This document shows positions 25,338 to 33,148 of a DNA stretch of 42,007 nt, piece after piece. Each line of letters opens with the position of its first letter. Positions within the stretch are counted from its first letter, which is position 1. The notes below the pieces were generated by a model, which was not told the DNA's origin, did no database searches, and saw nothing but the letters and a program-made list of their open reading frames with translations. The translations under genes and the position numbers were made by a program. Origin of the DNA: Hungatella sp. UBA3048 (lineage in GTDB: Bacteria; Bacillota; Clostridia; Lachnospirales; Lachnospiraceae); the NCBI GenBank assembly GCA_002367105.1, contig DFCS01000014.1:1-42007 (forward strand). Direction: 5' to 3'.

Positions 25338-27953
25338 TTATTTACCATAATAAGCCTTTAAATACATTTCTTTGATTTCACTCATAAGAGGATATCTCGG
25401 ATTTGCACCTGTACACTGGTCATCAAATGCATTTTCAACCATTTCATCCAGAGTCTCTAAGAAGTGTTTCTCATCTACTCCATATTCCTTAATGGTTGCC
25501 TTGATTCCCACTGCCTTCTTTAATTCTTCAATCTTAGCAATGAATTTCTTAAGCAGCTCTGCATCATCCTTGCCTTCGATACCACAGAAACGTGCACACT
25601 CAGCATATCTTGCAAGGGTATGAGGATACTCATACTGTGGGAAGGTTCCCATTTTCGTCGGAACTTCACAAGCATTGAATTCCATAACCAAGGTGATCAG
25701 CAAGGCATTTGCTACACCATGTGGAAGGTGATGATAAGCACCTAATTTATGAGCCATGGAATGGCATACACCTAAGAATGCGTTATTAAATGCCATACCT
25801 GCCATGCAGGAAGCATCTGCCATCTTACATCTAGCCTCTACGTTGGTACCGTCATTGTAAGCGATAGGCAGATAGTTAAATACATTTTTCATTGACTTAA
25901 GTGCAAGACCATCGGTATAATCAGAAGCCATTATAGAAGCATAAGCCTCCAATGCATGAGTCATAACGTCAATACCGGAAGCGCTTGTTAAGCCCTTAGG
26001 CTGACTCATCATGTTGTCTGCATCAACGATAGCCATATTCGGCATTAATTCATAGTCTGCAAGCGGATATTTCACCCCTGTTTCCTGATCCGTAATAACC
26101 GCGAAAGAGGTTACCTCAGAACCAGTACCGGAAGAAGTTGGGATTGCTACAAAGTAAGCCTTTTCACCCATTTTAGGGAATGTATAGACTCTCTTACGGA
26201 TATCCATAAAGCGCATGGCCATATCCTGGAAATCCACCTCAGGATGCTCATACATTACCCACATGATCTTGGCTGCGTCCATGGCTGAACCACCGCCTAA
26301 GGCGATAATGGTATCCGGCTGGAATGCCTTCATAGCCGCTGCTCCTGCCTGGGCATTTGCAAGGGTCGGGTCTGGCTGGACATCAGAGAATACGGAATAA
26401 ACAATGCCCATCTCATCTAATTTATCTGTGATCGGTTTGGTATAACCGTTCATGTAAAGGAAGGAGTCTGTTACTATGAATGCTCTCTTTTTATTATATA
26501 CATCCTTTAATTCGCTAAGTGCGACAGGCATACAACCTTTTTTAAAGTAAACCTTTTCCGGATTTCTGAACCACAGCATGTTCTCTCTCCTCTCAGCAAC
26601 GGTCTTAATATTCAGCAAATGCTTTACCCCAACGTTTTCAGAAACAGAGTTTCCGCCCCAGGAACCACAGCCCAGAGTCAGGGATGGCTGAAGCTTGAAG
26701 TTGTAAATATCGCCGATACCGCCGTGAGAAGATGGGGTATTCACCAGGATACGGCAGGTCTTCATAGCCGCTGCATGCTTTTCCATTTTCTCTTTTTCAT
26801 TTACATTTATATAGAGAGAAGAGGTATGTCCGTAACCGCCGTCAGCAACCAGCTGTTCTGCCTTCTCAATGGCCTCATCAAAGGTCTTGGCCTTATACAT
26901 AGCCAGAACCGGTGACAGCTTCTCATGTGCGAATTCTTCTTCAATATTAACGCTCTCAACTTCACCGATCAGGATCTTTGCGGATTCAGGAACTTCCACG
27001 CCTGCAAGCTTTGCAATGGTGTGGGCTTTCTGGCCTACGATCTTGGCATTTAATGCTCCGTTGATAATAATGGTCTTACGAACCTTATTCAGTTCATCTT
27101 CCTTCAGGAAATAGCATCCTCTTGCTGCGAACTCTTTTTTAACTGCATCATAGATGGGTTCAAGTACCGTTACAGACTGCTCGGAGGCACAGATCATACC
27201 ATTATCAAAGGTCTTGGAATGAATAATGGAGCTGACTGCCATCTTAATATCCGCCGTATCATCAATGATAACGGGGGTATTGCCTGCACCAACGCCAAGG
27301 GCTGGTTTTCCGGAAGAATATGCAGCCTTCACCATTCCAGGGCCGCCGGTTGCCAGAATGATATCTGCGCTTCTCATGACCTCATTGGTCAGTTCCAGAG
27401 AAGGAACGTCGATCCAGCCGATGATCCCTTCCGGTGCGCCGGCTTTGACAGCGGCATCAAGAACCACCTTTGCAGCCGCAATGGTAGAATTTTTTGCACG
27501 GGGATGAGGGGAAATCATAATAGCATTTCTGGTCTTTAAACTGATCAGTGTCTTAAAGATAGCCGTTGAAGTTGGGTTTGTGGTAGGGATAACTGCCGCA
27601 ATCAGACCAATCGGCTCTGCAATTTTCTTAATGCCAAATGCCTTATCTTCTTCGATCACACCGCAGGTCTTGGTGTCCTTATATGTGTTATAAATATATT
27701 CTGCAGCATAGTTGTTCTTAATAACCTTATCTTCCACAACACCCATGCCGGTTTCTTCTACAGCCATTTTTGCCAGAGGAATTCTTAATTTATTGGCAGC
27801 ACTTGCCGCTTCATAAAAGATCTTATCCACCTGTTCCTGGGTGAAGGAAGCAAATACTCTCTGAGCCTCTCTCATGGCTTCCATCTTTGCAATCAAGGCA
27901 TCTACACTATCAATGATATCAGGAATTCTTACCTGTTCTTCTTTCTTTGCCAT
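25338..27953 (-). CDS. adhE: Bifunctional acetaldehyde-CoA / alcohol dehydrogenase
   Basis: This 871-residue fusion has the standard AdhE length. The N-terminal aldehyde dehydrogenase half (about 1-440) reduces acetyl-CoA to acetaldehyde and carries the nucleophile in GMICASEQSV. After a linker, the C-terminal iron-dependent alcohol dehydrogenase half (about 455-871) carries GGGSAMDAAK, a DVMTHALEAY helix and HSMAHKLGAYHHLPHG, whose Asp and His residues bind iron. Together they make ethanol and regenerate two NAD+ in fermentation; the protein normally assembles into long filaments. The ATG has GGAGGAAA 7 nt upstream. A perfect promoter with a Rex-like operator lies about 90 nt upstream, consistent with NADH-responsive control. 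It is monocistronic and ends at a shared terminator. Confidence 0.97.
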   Translation of the reverse strand: MAKKEEQVRIPDIIDSVDALIAKMEAMREAQRVFASFTQEQVDKIFYEAASAANKLRIPLAKMAVEETGMGVVEDKVIKNNYAAEYIYNTYKDTKTCGVIEEDKAFGIKKIAEPIGLIAAVIPTTNPTSTAIFKTLISLKTRNAIMISPHPRAKNSTIAAAKVVLDAAVKAGAPEGIIGWIDVPSLELTNEVMRSADIILATGGPGMVKAAYSSGKPALGVGAGNTPVIIDDTADIKMAVSSIIHSKTFDNGMICASEQSVTVLEPIYDAVKKEFAARGCYFLKEDELNKVRKTIIINGALNAKIVGQKAHTIAKLAGVEVPESAKILIGEVESVNIEEEFAHEKLSPVLAMYKAKTFDEAIEKAEQLVADGGYGHTSSLYINVNEKEKMEKHAAAMKTCRILVNTPSSHGGIGDIYNFKLQPSLTLGCGSWGGNSVSENVGVKHLLNIKTVAERRENMLWFRNPEKVYFKKGCMPVALSELKDVYNKKRAFIVTDSFLYMNGYTKPITDKLDEMGIVYSVFSDVQPDPTLANAQAGAAAMKAFQPDTIIALGGGSAMDAAKIMWVMYEHPEVDFQDMAMRFMDIRKRVYTFPKMGEKAYFVAIPTSSGTGSEVTSFAVITDQETGVKYPLADYELMPNMAIVDADNMMSQPKGLTSASGIDVMTHALEAYASIMASDYTDGLALKSMKNVFNYLPIAYNDGTNVEARCKMADASCMAGMAFNNAFLGVCHSMAHKLGAYHHLPHGVANALLITLVMEFNACEVPTKMGTFPQYEYPHTLARYAECARFCGIEGKDDAELLKKFIAKIEELKKAVGIKATIKEYGVDEKHFLETLDEMVENAFDDQCTGANPRYPLMSEIKEMYLKAYYGK

Positions 27954-28005
27954 AATGAATTTCCTCCAATTTTTATATAGGTTAAATAGTTATATAGATA
28001 TTTTT

Positions 28006-28036
28006 ATATCGATATTTTTTTAACGATGTATCGTAA
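28006..28036. promoter_or_regulatory. Two short palindromes in the adhE leader
   Basis: ACGATGTATCGT (28023-28034) and ATATCGATAT (28006-28015) lie just downstream of the adhE -10, around and after the expected start of transcription. Either could be an additional operator half-site or a leader structure. No family assignment is possible. Confidence 0.3.
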
Positions 28037-28040
28037 CTTC

Positions 28041-28069
28041 ATTATATGTCATTGTTATTTTTTTGTCAA
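28041..28069 (-). promoter_or_regulatory. adhE promoter overlapped by a Rex-like operator
   Basis: On the minus strand a perfect TTGACA (28064-28069) and TATAAT (28041-28046) are exactly 17 nt apart. The 18-bp stretch 28052-28069 matches the clostridial Rex operator pattern TTGTTAA-N4-TTAACAA at 11 of its 14 defined positions and covers the -35. Rex represses adhE at low NADH/NAD+ in related species. The site here is degenerate in one arm. Confidence 0.6.
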
Positions 28070-28441
28070 TGTTATATTTTACAAAAAAATACAAGGTTCA
28101 AGCAATTTTTTATTCAAATCTTATATTTTGATTTTAACTTGATAACTCTTATGAGTGTTCTGCTCTTTATCTTATAAAACATACCGTCGGAAACAAAAAA
28201 TGCTCCTGATAACCAGAATGACAGCTTAATAACAGAGTCCTTTCATCTTACCTTTCACTGCAAACTCAGATAATTTATACTGTGAAACCAAAAAATTTTT
28301 ACAATGGATGGACGGCAGTAAAACGCTGCCTTTTATCAGAGTCTGAAAAACGATTTCTGATAATTTATATTCTGAGCATCTGTTTCCTGGTTTATTCTAA
28401 GAAAAAAGAATGAAATACGGACGTTGGACGGATTTAAAAAC
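28070..28441. other. Gene-free AT-rich spacer between adhE and the pantothenate kinase gene
   Basis: No coding frame is supported. It contains a short direct repeat (28268-28285 and 28357-28375, both GATAATTTATA followed by a near-identical TGA end). A small hairpin GGCAG/CTGCC near 28314-28330 is followed by TTTTAT. I see no known RNA family. Confidence 0.4.
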
Positions 28442-28470
28442 TTGGCAATGCGCATCATGTATGATATAGT
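28442..28470 (+). promoter_or_regulatory. Promoter of the pantothenate kinase gene
   Basis: TTGGCA (28442-28447) and TATAGT (28465-28470) are 17 nt apart. The expected start near 28477 gives a leader of about 108 nt that contains the structures at 28474-28556. Confidence 0.7.
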
Positions 28471-28473
28471 AAG

Positions 28474-28556
28474 CCTTGAACCGCAAGGTTATCTGCGGTG
28501 GAATATAATTATGTTACCTTAAATACAACTTTTTCCTAGGTAAGATTATATTTTTT
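28474..28556 (+). promoter_or_regulatory. Riboswitch-like leader with alternative stems and a terminator-type hairpin
   Basis: CCTTG/CAAGG (28474-28478 with 28484-28488) overlaps ACCGCA/TGCGGT (28480-28485 with 28494-28499), so only one can form. A long hairpin pairs AATATAAT (28502-28509) with ATTATATT (28545-28552) and TTACC (28514-28518) with GGTAA (28539-28543), and ends in six T. AAGGT (28485-28489) could instead pair with ACCTT (28516-28520) and disrupt that hairpin. This is the logic of a transcription attenuator. I do not recognise a known ligand-binding core. Confidence 0.5.
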
Positions 28557-28584
28557 ATATATGAGAATAAGAGGATTTAAAATT

Positions 28585-29451
28585 ATGAAAATTACAATTG
28601 GAATTGATCTTGGAGGAAGTACCACTAAAATTGTAGGATTTCAAGATAATAAGTTAAAAATTCCTACTTTTGTTAAAGCTGATAACCCAATTGCATCACT
28701 GTTTGGAGCCCTTGGAAAATTCATCTATGAAAACAACATCCAGTTGAATGAAATCGAAAAGATTATGATCACAGGGGTTGGCAGCGCATACGTAGACCAG
28801 CCTTTATATGGAATTCCTACTTATAAAGTAGACGAGTTCACCTGCAATGGTCTGGGCGGACAATACTTTACGGGGTTAAAGGACTTAATTGTCGTGAGCA
28901 TGGGAACAGGAACCTCTCTTGTCCAGGTAAACGGAGATAAAATTGTCCATACAGGAGGAATCGGCATTGGAGGCGGAACCATCCTCGGCCTTTCAAGCCT
29001 CCTTCTAAAAACCCAGGATATCTCTCAGATCATGGAGCTGGCAAGCAAGGGAAATATAAGCAACATTGACTTGCAGATACAGGATATCTCAAAAAAGCCC
29101 CTTCCAGGCCTTCCTCTATCTGCAACAGCCTCTAACTTCGGCAAGGTACGTAACCTTGTATCTGATGAGGATATCGCTGCAGGAATCATTAATATGGTAC
29201 TTCAGGTGATTGGAAAATCTGCTATTTTATCTTCCTTAAACAGTAATATCAACAATTTTGTCATGACCGGAAATCTTGCAAAATTCCCTCAGTGCAAAGG
29301 TATTTTTCAAACTCTTGAAACGTTGTTCCAGGTCCATTTCATTATACCAGATCAGGCAGAATACGGTACCGCCATCGGAGCAGCCCTTACAGAGGAACAT
29401 CATATGGAAATGAGACAGATTTTATATCCTTCTGATAATACGCCTTTATAG
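28585..29451 (+). CDS. coaW: Type II pantothenate kinase
   Basis: This 288-residue cytoplasmic kinase of the ASKHA fold phosphorylates pantothenate, the first step of CoA synthesis. The phosphate-1 loop GIDLGGSTTKIVGF is at residues 5-18, TGVG near 73, SMGTGTSLV in the second phosphate loop (about 114), then GGIGIGGGTILGLSSLL, and TGNLAKFP in the adenosine motif. This order matches staphylococcal-type CoaW. I chose the ATG at 28585, with AAGAGGA 9 nt upstream; an in-frame ATG at 28561 would add eight residues directly after the leader hairpin and lacks a ribosome site. It is divergent from adhE, whose substrate is acetyl-CoA, and convergent with DUF4446. A bioinformatic alternative is a BadF/BadG-type or other ASKHA kinase. 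Confidence 0.85.
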   Translation: MKITIGIDLGGSTTKIVGFQDNKLKIPTFVKADNPIASLFGALGKFIYENNIQLNEIEKIMITGVGSAYVDQPLYGIPTYKVDEFTCNGLGGQYFTGLKDLIVVSMGTGTSLVQVNGDKIVHTGGIGIGGGTILGLSSLLLKTQDISQIMELASKGNISNIDLQIQDISKKPLPGLPLSATASNFGKVRNLVSDEDIAAGIINMVLQVIGKSAILSSLNSNINNFVMTGNLAKFPQCKGIFQTLETLFQVHFIIPDQAEYGTAIGAALTEEHHMEMRQILYPSDNTPL

Positions 29452-29483
29452 AATTATTGTAAACCAAATATATTTTTCATTAT

Positions 29484-29521
29484 AAAAAACCAGGTACAGC
29501 TTTTGCCGTACCTGGTTTTTT
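29484..29521. terminator. Bidirectional terminator between coaW and the DUF4446 gene
   Basis: AAAAAACCAGGTAC (29484-29497) pairs with GTACCTGGTTTTTT (29508-29521), a perfect 14-bp stem around a short loop. U-runs exist on both strands. Its right arm overlaps the stop codon of the DUF4446 gene. Confidence 0.92.
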
Positions 29522-30026
29522 ATGAATGATATCCCAATGCCTGCTCTAAAGCATCCTTTTCTTCGCTTCCAAGCAAAACATCTGTTTCTCCTCTTTCCAC
29601 TTCTTTAATGTAAACATAGCACCCTTCCCGGCTATGAACGGAATTCAAAACAAAACCGGAATTTGTATAATCGAGGATTGCCATTGCAAAACTTAAGTTT
29701 CCGCCCATCCCTTTAAATGCATTGTATTTTACGAGTCCGAATTTCTGAAGAGCACTTCTGTAATTCTTATTGGTATTTCGAAGAGAATCCTTATTTGCGC
29801 GGTCTTCTGCTTTTAAGTCCGCAATATCTTCCATCTGCTCCATAATTATCTCTTCCAGGGTTTCCGCATCCTTCCCCCTCATAAAATAGTCGTATCTGCG
29901 ATACAGCTTTCTCATCTGAACCAGACATATGATTACAACGATCAGTAATATCATGGTAATTACAGCTAATCCAATGATTAAAAAAGCAGGGTCAACCGGC
30001 AACTGATTTAATATACTGTTGTCCAT
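29520..30026 (-). CDS. DUF4446 family membrane protein
   Basis: This 168-residue protein has one N-terminal membrane segment (about 15-36), a basic stop (RKLYRRY) and a coiled-coil-like acidic stretch (about 50-90). The conserved C-terminal domain begins at LQKFGLVKYNAFKGMGGNLS and continues with FAMAILDY, NSVHSREGCYVYIKEV and LLGSEEKDALEQAL. These are features of the DUF4446 family, which commonly follows parB in Clostridia. It lies 24 nt downstream of parB and should be cotranscribed with parA-parB. Its function is unknown; the position suggests a link to chromosome segregation or envelope functions at the origin. Its stop codon is within the shared terminator. Confidence 0.88.
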   Translation of the reverse strand: MDNSILNQLPVDPAFLIIGLAVITMILLIVVIICLVQMRKLYRRYDYFMRGKDAETLEEIIMEQMEDIADLKAEDRANKDSLRNTNKNYRSALQKFGLVKYNAFKGMGGNLSFAMAILDYTNSGFVLNSVHSREGCYVYIKEVERGETDVLLGSEEKDALEQALGYHS

Positions 30027-30050
30027 TCTTTCGTCCTCGCTTCCATGATG

Positions 30051-30995
30051 TTATCTTATGGATTCTATCAACTCTACTATTCTTTCCAATTCTGCCTCAG
30101 AATAGTACTCTATTTCCACTCTTCCTTTATTACTATCTTTCCGGTTGATGCTTACCTTGGTTCCCATAGCAGTTTTCATTCGGTCTTCCAGCTCTCTGAA
30201 AATCAGGAATATACTCTCATCCTCTTCCTTTTTTTCTTTTGGTTCCTTTTTCTTTGATATGGATTTAACAAGTTTTTCCACCTCACGAACGCTGAGATTT
30301 TCAGCGACGATCCTTCCTGCAATCTGAAATTGCAATTCCGGATCATCAACAGCCAGAAGCGCCCTGGCATGTCCTCCAGTGATCTGGTTTTGAATAAGCA
30401 TATCCTGGACTCTTTTCTCCAGCTTTAATAAACGCATGCTGTTGGTTATTGTTACTCTGTTTTTGGCCACCCGCGCTGCGATTTCTTCCTGCTTTAATCC
30501 AAATTCCTGCATTAGCTTTTGATAAGCCTTGGCTTCTTCAATGGGATTTAAATCTTCTCTCTGAACATTTTCAATCAATGCAATTTCCATTGATTGCTGC
30601 TTCGTATATTCCCGGATTACCACAGGAACTTCTTTCAAACCTGCCAGTTTTGCTGCTCTCCATCTGCGTTCACCGGCGATGATTTCATAGAAATCCCCTT
30701 TTTTCTGTACTAAAAGCGGCTGTAAAACACCATATACTTTCATGGATTCCGCCAATTCCATGAGGGACTCCTCCCGAAACTCCATTCTAGGCTGATTATG
30801 GTTTGGTTCAATGGAGGATAATTTGAGGAACATCTCTTTTCCGACTTCCGGTTCCTCTTCTTTTTTTTCTGCTTTTGTGTTTGTCTGCTCCGGTTTTGGA
30901 TGGTTTTTCTTTTCCTGTTCCTCTGCCGCAGATTCCATTACTTCATCTCCGAAAATTGCTCCAAGACCTTTTCCTAAACCCGTTCTCTTTGCCAT
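30051..30995 (-). CDS. parB: Chromosome-partition protein ParB (Spo0J)
   Basis: This 314-residue CTP-dependent DNA clamp loads at parS and spreads, organising the origin and recruiting SMC. Visible are a variable acidic N-terminus starting MAKRTGLGKGLGAIFGDE (ParA-contacting helix), an ENVQREDLNPIEEA segment, the nucleotide-binding GERRWRAAKLAGL (about 106-118), a helix-turn-helix with TNSMRLLKL and the GGHARALLAVDD segment. A C-terminal dimerisation domain ends the protein. A lysine/glutamate-rich linker (about 245-260) precedes that domain. It begins 2 nt after the parA stop, so translation is probably coupled. Two perfect parS sites lie nearby at 32015 and 33131. Confidence 0.96.
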   Translation of the reverse strand: MAKRTGLGKGLGAIFGDEVMESAAEEQEKKNHPKPEQTNTKAEKKEEEPEVGKEMFLKLSSIEPNHNQPRMEFREESLMELAESMKVYGVLQPLLVQKKGDFYEIIAGERRWRAAKLAGLKEVPVVIREYTKQQSMEIALIENVQREDLNPIEEAKAYQKLMQEFGLKQEEIAARVAKNRVTITNSMRLLKLEKRVQDMLIQNQITGGHARALLAVDDPELQFQIAGRIVAENLSVREVEKLVKSISKKKEPKEKKEEDESIFLIFRELEDRMKTAMGTKVSINRKDSNKGRVEIEYYSEAELERIVELIESIR

Positions 30996-30997
30996 AA

Positions 30998-31768
30998 TTA
31001 TATTTCTTCTCCTCTGCTTATTACTTCTGCCGCCAGCAACCGGTAGCTCTCCGCTCCCGCTGATCTGGAATCATATAAATTAATCGGCATTCCATGGCTG
31101 GGAGCCTCTGCCAGTCTGACATTTCTGGGTATAATGGTTTTATAGATATTCTGGTTTAAATTATTTTTAACACTCTCAACCACCTCAAGTGATAAATTTG
31201 TCCTGGCATCATACATGGTAAAAACAACACCTTCCATCTCAAGAGCAGGATTCATTTTCTTTTTTACCAGATTTACCGTTTTTAGCACCTGGCTCAAACC
31301 CTCTAATGCATAATATTCACATTGAATTGGTACCAATACGGTGTTTGCAGCTGTTAAGGCATTAATTGTCAATAGATTTAATGACGGAGGACAATCTATG
31401 ATAATAAAATCATAGTGATTCTTGATTTTTTCAAGATATGTTTTGAGGAGTGTTTCCTTGTTTTCAATTTCCAATAATTCAATCTCTGCTCCTGCTAAAT
31501 CCACATTTGAAGGAAGCAAATCCAGGTTTTCCTGAACATTGGTGATCAAACACTCTTCAATTTCACACTCTCCTACCAGCAGATCGTATACCGTTCGCTC
31601 AATAGAACTTTTTTCGATTCCCAGTCCGCTGGTCTCGTTTCCCTGTGGATCAAAATCCACAGCCAATACCCGCTGTCTTGATTCCGCCAGACAAGCAGAT
31701 AAATTGATTGCGGTAGTCGTTTTACCAACTCCGCCCTTCTGGTTTGCTATCGCAATGATTCTTCCCAT
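30998..31768 (-). CDS. parA: Chromosome-partition ATPase ParA (Soj)
   Basis: This 256-residue deviant-Walker ATPase binds DNA as an ATP dimer and works with ParB in origin segregation and control of DnaA. The deviant Walker A KGGVGKTTTAINL sits at residues 10-22, switch I in VDFDPQGNETSGLG near 39, and Walker B in FIIIDCPPSLNLLT near 128. The length and the lack of an N-terminal DNA-binding domain mark the chromosomal (Soj) type. AGGAGG lies 11 nt upstream of the ATG. The leader is long (about 180 nt) with a hairpin and a 24-nt repeat. It heads the parA-parB-DUF4446 operon. Confidence 0.97.
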   Translation of the reverse strand: MGRIIAIANQKGGVGKTTTAINLSACLAESRQRVLAVDFDPQGNETSGLGIEKSSIERTVYDLLVGECEIEECLITNVQENLDLLPSNVDLAGAEIELLEIENKETLLKTYLEKIKNHYDFIIIDCPPSLNLLTINALTAANTVLVPIQCEYYALEGLSQVLKTVNLVKKKMNPALEMEGVVFTMYDARTNLSLEVVESVKNNLNQNIYKTIIPRNVRLAEAPSHGMPINLYDSRSAGAESYRLLAAEVISRGEEI

Positions 31769-31948
31769 TTTTAATTTTGCCTCCTAATGAACCGATCGGA
31801 TATGCTTGCTTATCCAGTTGACACCTGATAAAGCGGGGTGCACTGTGCCCGGTAAAGCGGGGCATGCTATTCATAAATGAAAGGTTGAAAGATGTTCTTT
31901 TTTCAACCTTTTCCTGTTACAACATTCGGAAATTGCAGTTCAATGTAG
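31769..31948 (-). promoter_or_regulatory. parA leader with hairpin and short direct repeat
   Basis: A hairpin pairs AAAGGTTGAAA (31880-31890) with TTTCAACCTTT (31901-31911). Nearer to parA, TAAAGCGGGG occurs twice with a 24-nt period (about 31829-31862), with a GCAC/GTGC palindrome between the copies. No U-run follows the hairpin on the minus strand, so attenuation is uncertain. Confidence 0.4.
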
Positions 31949-31957
31949 AGTATAGCA
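31949..31957 (-). promoter_or_regulatory. Extended -10 of the parA operon promoter
   Basis: On the minus strand TGC is followed directly by TATACT (31949-31954), an extended -10. No good -35 is seen at 17 nt, where an A-tract lies. The parS site at 32015 is about 60 bp upstream. Confidence 0.5.
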
Positions 31958-32014
31958 TACTTTATTTTTTTTTCCTATGGTTTCCTGTAAAAAAAATCTA
32001 TAATTTATAAAAAA

Positions 32015-32030
32015 TGTTTCACGTGAAACA
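32015..32030. promoter_or_regulatory. parS centromere site 1
   Basis: The 16-bp palindrome TGTTTCACGTGAAACA is the exact Firmicute ParB-binding consensus. It lies between the divergent parA operon and the hydrolase-like gene. Confidence 0.97.
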
Positions 32031-32100
32031 TTTTACCAGGTTATTATCATATATTTGCTAAGTTTATCCAAGTTTTAAGAATAAATTAATATGTTAGACG

Positions 32101-32129
32101 TTGTAAGTCCATATTGATTATATTATAAT
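32101..32129 (+). promoter_or_regulatory. Promoter of the hydrolase-like gene
   Basis: TTGTAA (32101-32106) and a perfect TATAAT (32124-32129) are 17 nt apart, giving a short leader before AGGAGG and the ATG at 32163. Confidence 0.75.
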
Positions 32130-32162
32130 AAGAAAAGATTAACCTATTTCAGGAGGTAAAGT

Positions 32163-33110
32163 ATGAAAACAAAGAACAAATTATTGACCCTGCTTATTCT
32201 ATCAGCCAGTACAGCTGTCACCACCGCTATCATAAATAAATGTATTAAATATTCCGCCACCTCCAAAAACATATTGTCTGATTCAAAATCCCTTTGCTAT
32301 AAATGGCGATTCGGCAACATTCACTATACTAAAACAGGAACAGGAAAGCCGCTCTTACTTATTCATGATTTAACGGCTTGTTCCAGCGGATATGAATGGA
32401 ATCAGATGGTAAATTATTTAAAAGAAGAGTATACTGTATATACCATAGACCTTCTGGGATGCGGACGTTCTGAAAAACCAGATTTAACTTATACCAATTA
32501 TCTTTATGTTCAGTTGATCTCTGACTTTATCAAGTCAGAAATTGGACATCGAACCAATGTTATTGCATCCGGTTCCTCTTCTCCCCTTGCTGTAATGGCC
32601 TGTAATCAGTCGCCGGAATTATTTAATCAGATCATGCTGATTAATCCTGATTCCTTACTGACATGCAGCCAGATTCCAAACAAGCATGGAAGAGTTTATA
32701 AATTTATTCTGGACTTGCCTATATTGGGGACACTGCTCTATCACATTGCTACCAGCAAACAGGCAATTATGGAGGAATTTTCCAATAATTTTTGTAATCC
32801 TTATTCCGTTAATACCTCACTGGTTGATGCTTATTATGAATCAGCTCATCTGGGCGATTCTCCCAAATCCTTATATGCCAGTGTAAGATGTAATTATACC
32901 AAGTGCAACATTGTTAATGCCTTAAAGAAAATTAATCATAGCATCTATATTATAGGGGGATGCGAAATGGAAAATATTAACGAGATGATTCGGGAATATC
33001 AGATATATAATCCGGCTATTGAAAGTTCTCTTGTCAGTAACTCCAAATACCTTCCTCAATTAGAAAATCCTTCTGAACTGTATCGTGCCATTCAAATGTT
33101 CTTTGTTTAA
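32163..33110 (+). CDS. Membrane-anchored alpha/beta-hydrolase-fold protein with degenerate catalytic residues
   Basis: This 315-residue protein starts at an ATG with AGGAGG 7 nt upstream. An N-terminal hydrophobic stretch (about 8-27) suggests a signal anchor. The alpha/beta hydrolase fold is seen in HYTKTGTGKPLLLIHDLTAC (about 53-72), VYTIDLLGCGRSEKP (about 92-106) and a nucleophile-elbow region ASGSSSPLAV (about 139-148). The usual GxSxG is GSSSP here, keeping the central Ser. At the C-terminus, where active family members have GHxPxxExP, the sequence reads SKYLPQLENP, so the catalytic His appears to be Tyr. It may be an inactive scaffold or use another chemistry. It is the only + strand gene in the partition/maturation block and lies exactly between the two parS sites. 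Substrate is unknown. Confidence 0.8.
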   Translation: MKTKNKLLTLLILSASTAVTTAIINKCIKYSATSKNILSDSKSLCYKWRFGNIHYTKTGTGKPLLLIHDLTACSSGYEWNQMVNYLKEEYTVYTIDLLGCGRSEKPDLTYTNYLYVQLISDFIKSEIGHRTNVIASGSSSPLAVMACNQSPELFNQIMLINPDSLLTCSQIPNKHGRVYKFILDLPILGTLLYHIATSKQAIMEEFSNNFCNPYSVNTSLVDAYYESAHLGDSPKSLYASVRCNYTKCNIVNALKKINHSIYIIGGCEMENINEMIREYQIYNPAIESSLVSNSKYLPQLENPSELYRAIQMFFV

Positions 33111-33130
33111 TTATTAGAATAAAAAAATAA

Positions 33131-33146
33131 TGTTTCACGTGAAACA
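33131..33146. promoter_or_regulatory. parS centromere site 2, with flanking T-tracts
   Basis: A second exact TGTTTCACGTGAAACA lies in the 38-bp gap between the convergent stops of the hydrolase-like gene and rsmG. The palindrome is followed by TTTTATTTT on the + strand and by TTATTTTTTT on the minus strand, so as RNA it could also act as a small bidirectional terminator. Confidence 0.97.
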
Positions 33147-33148
33147 TT

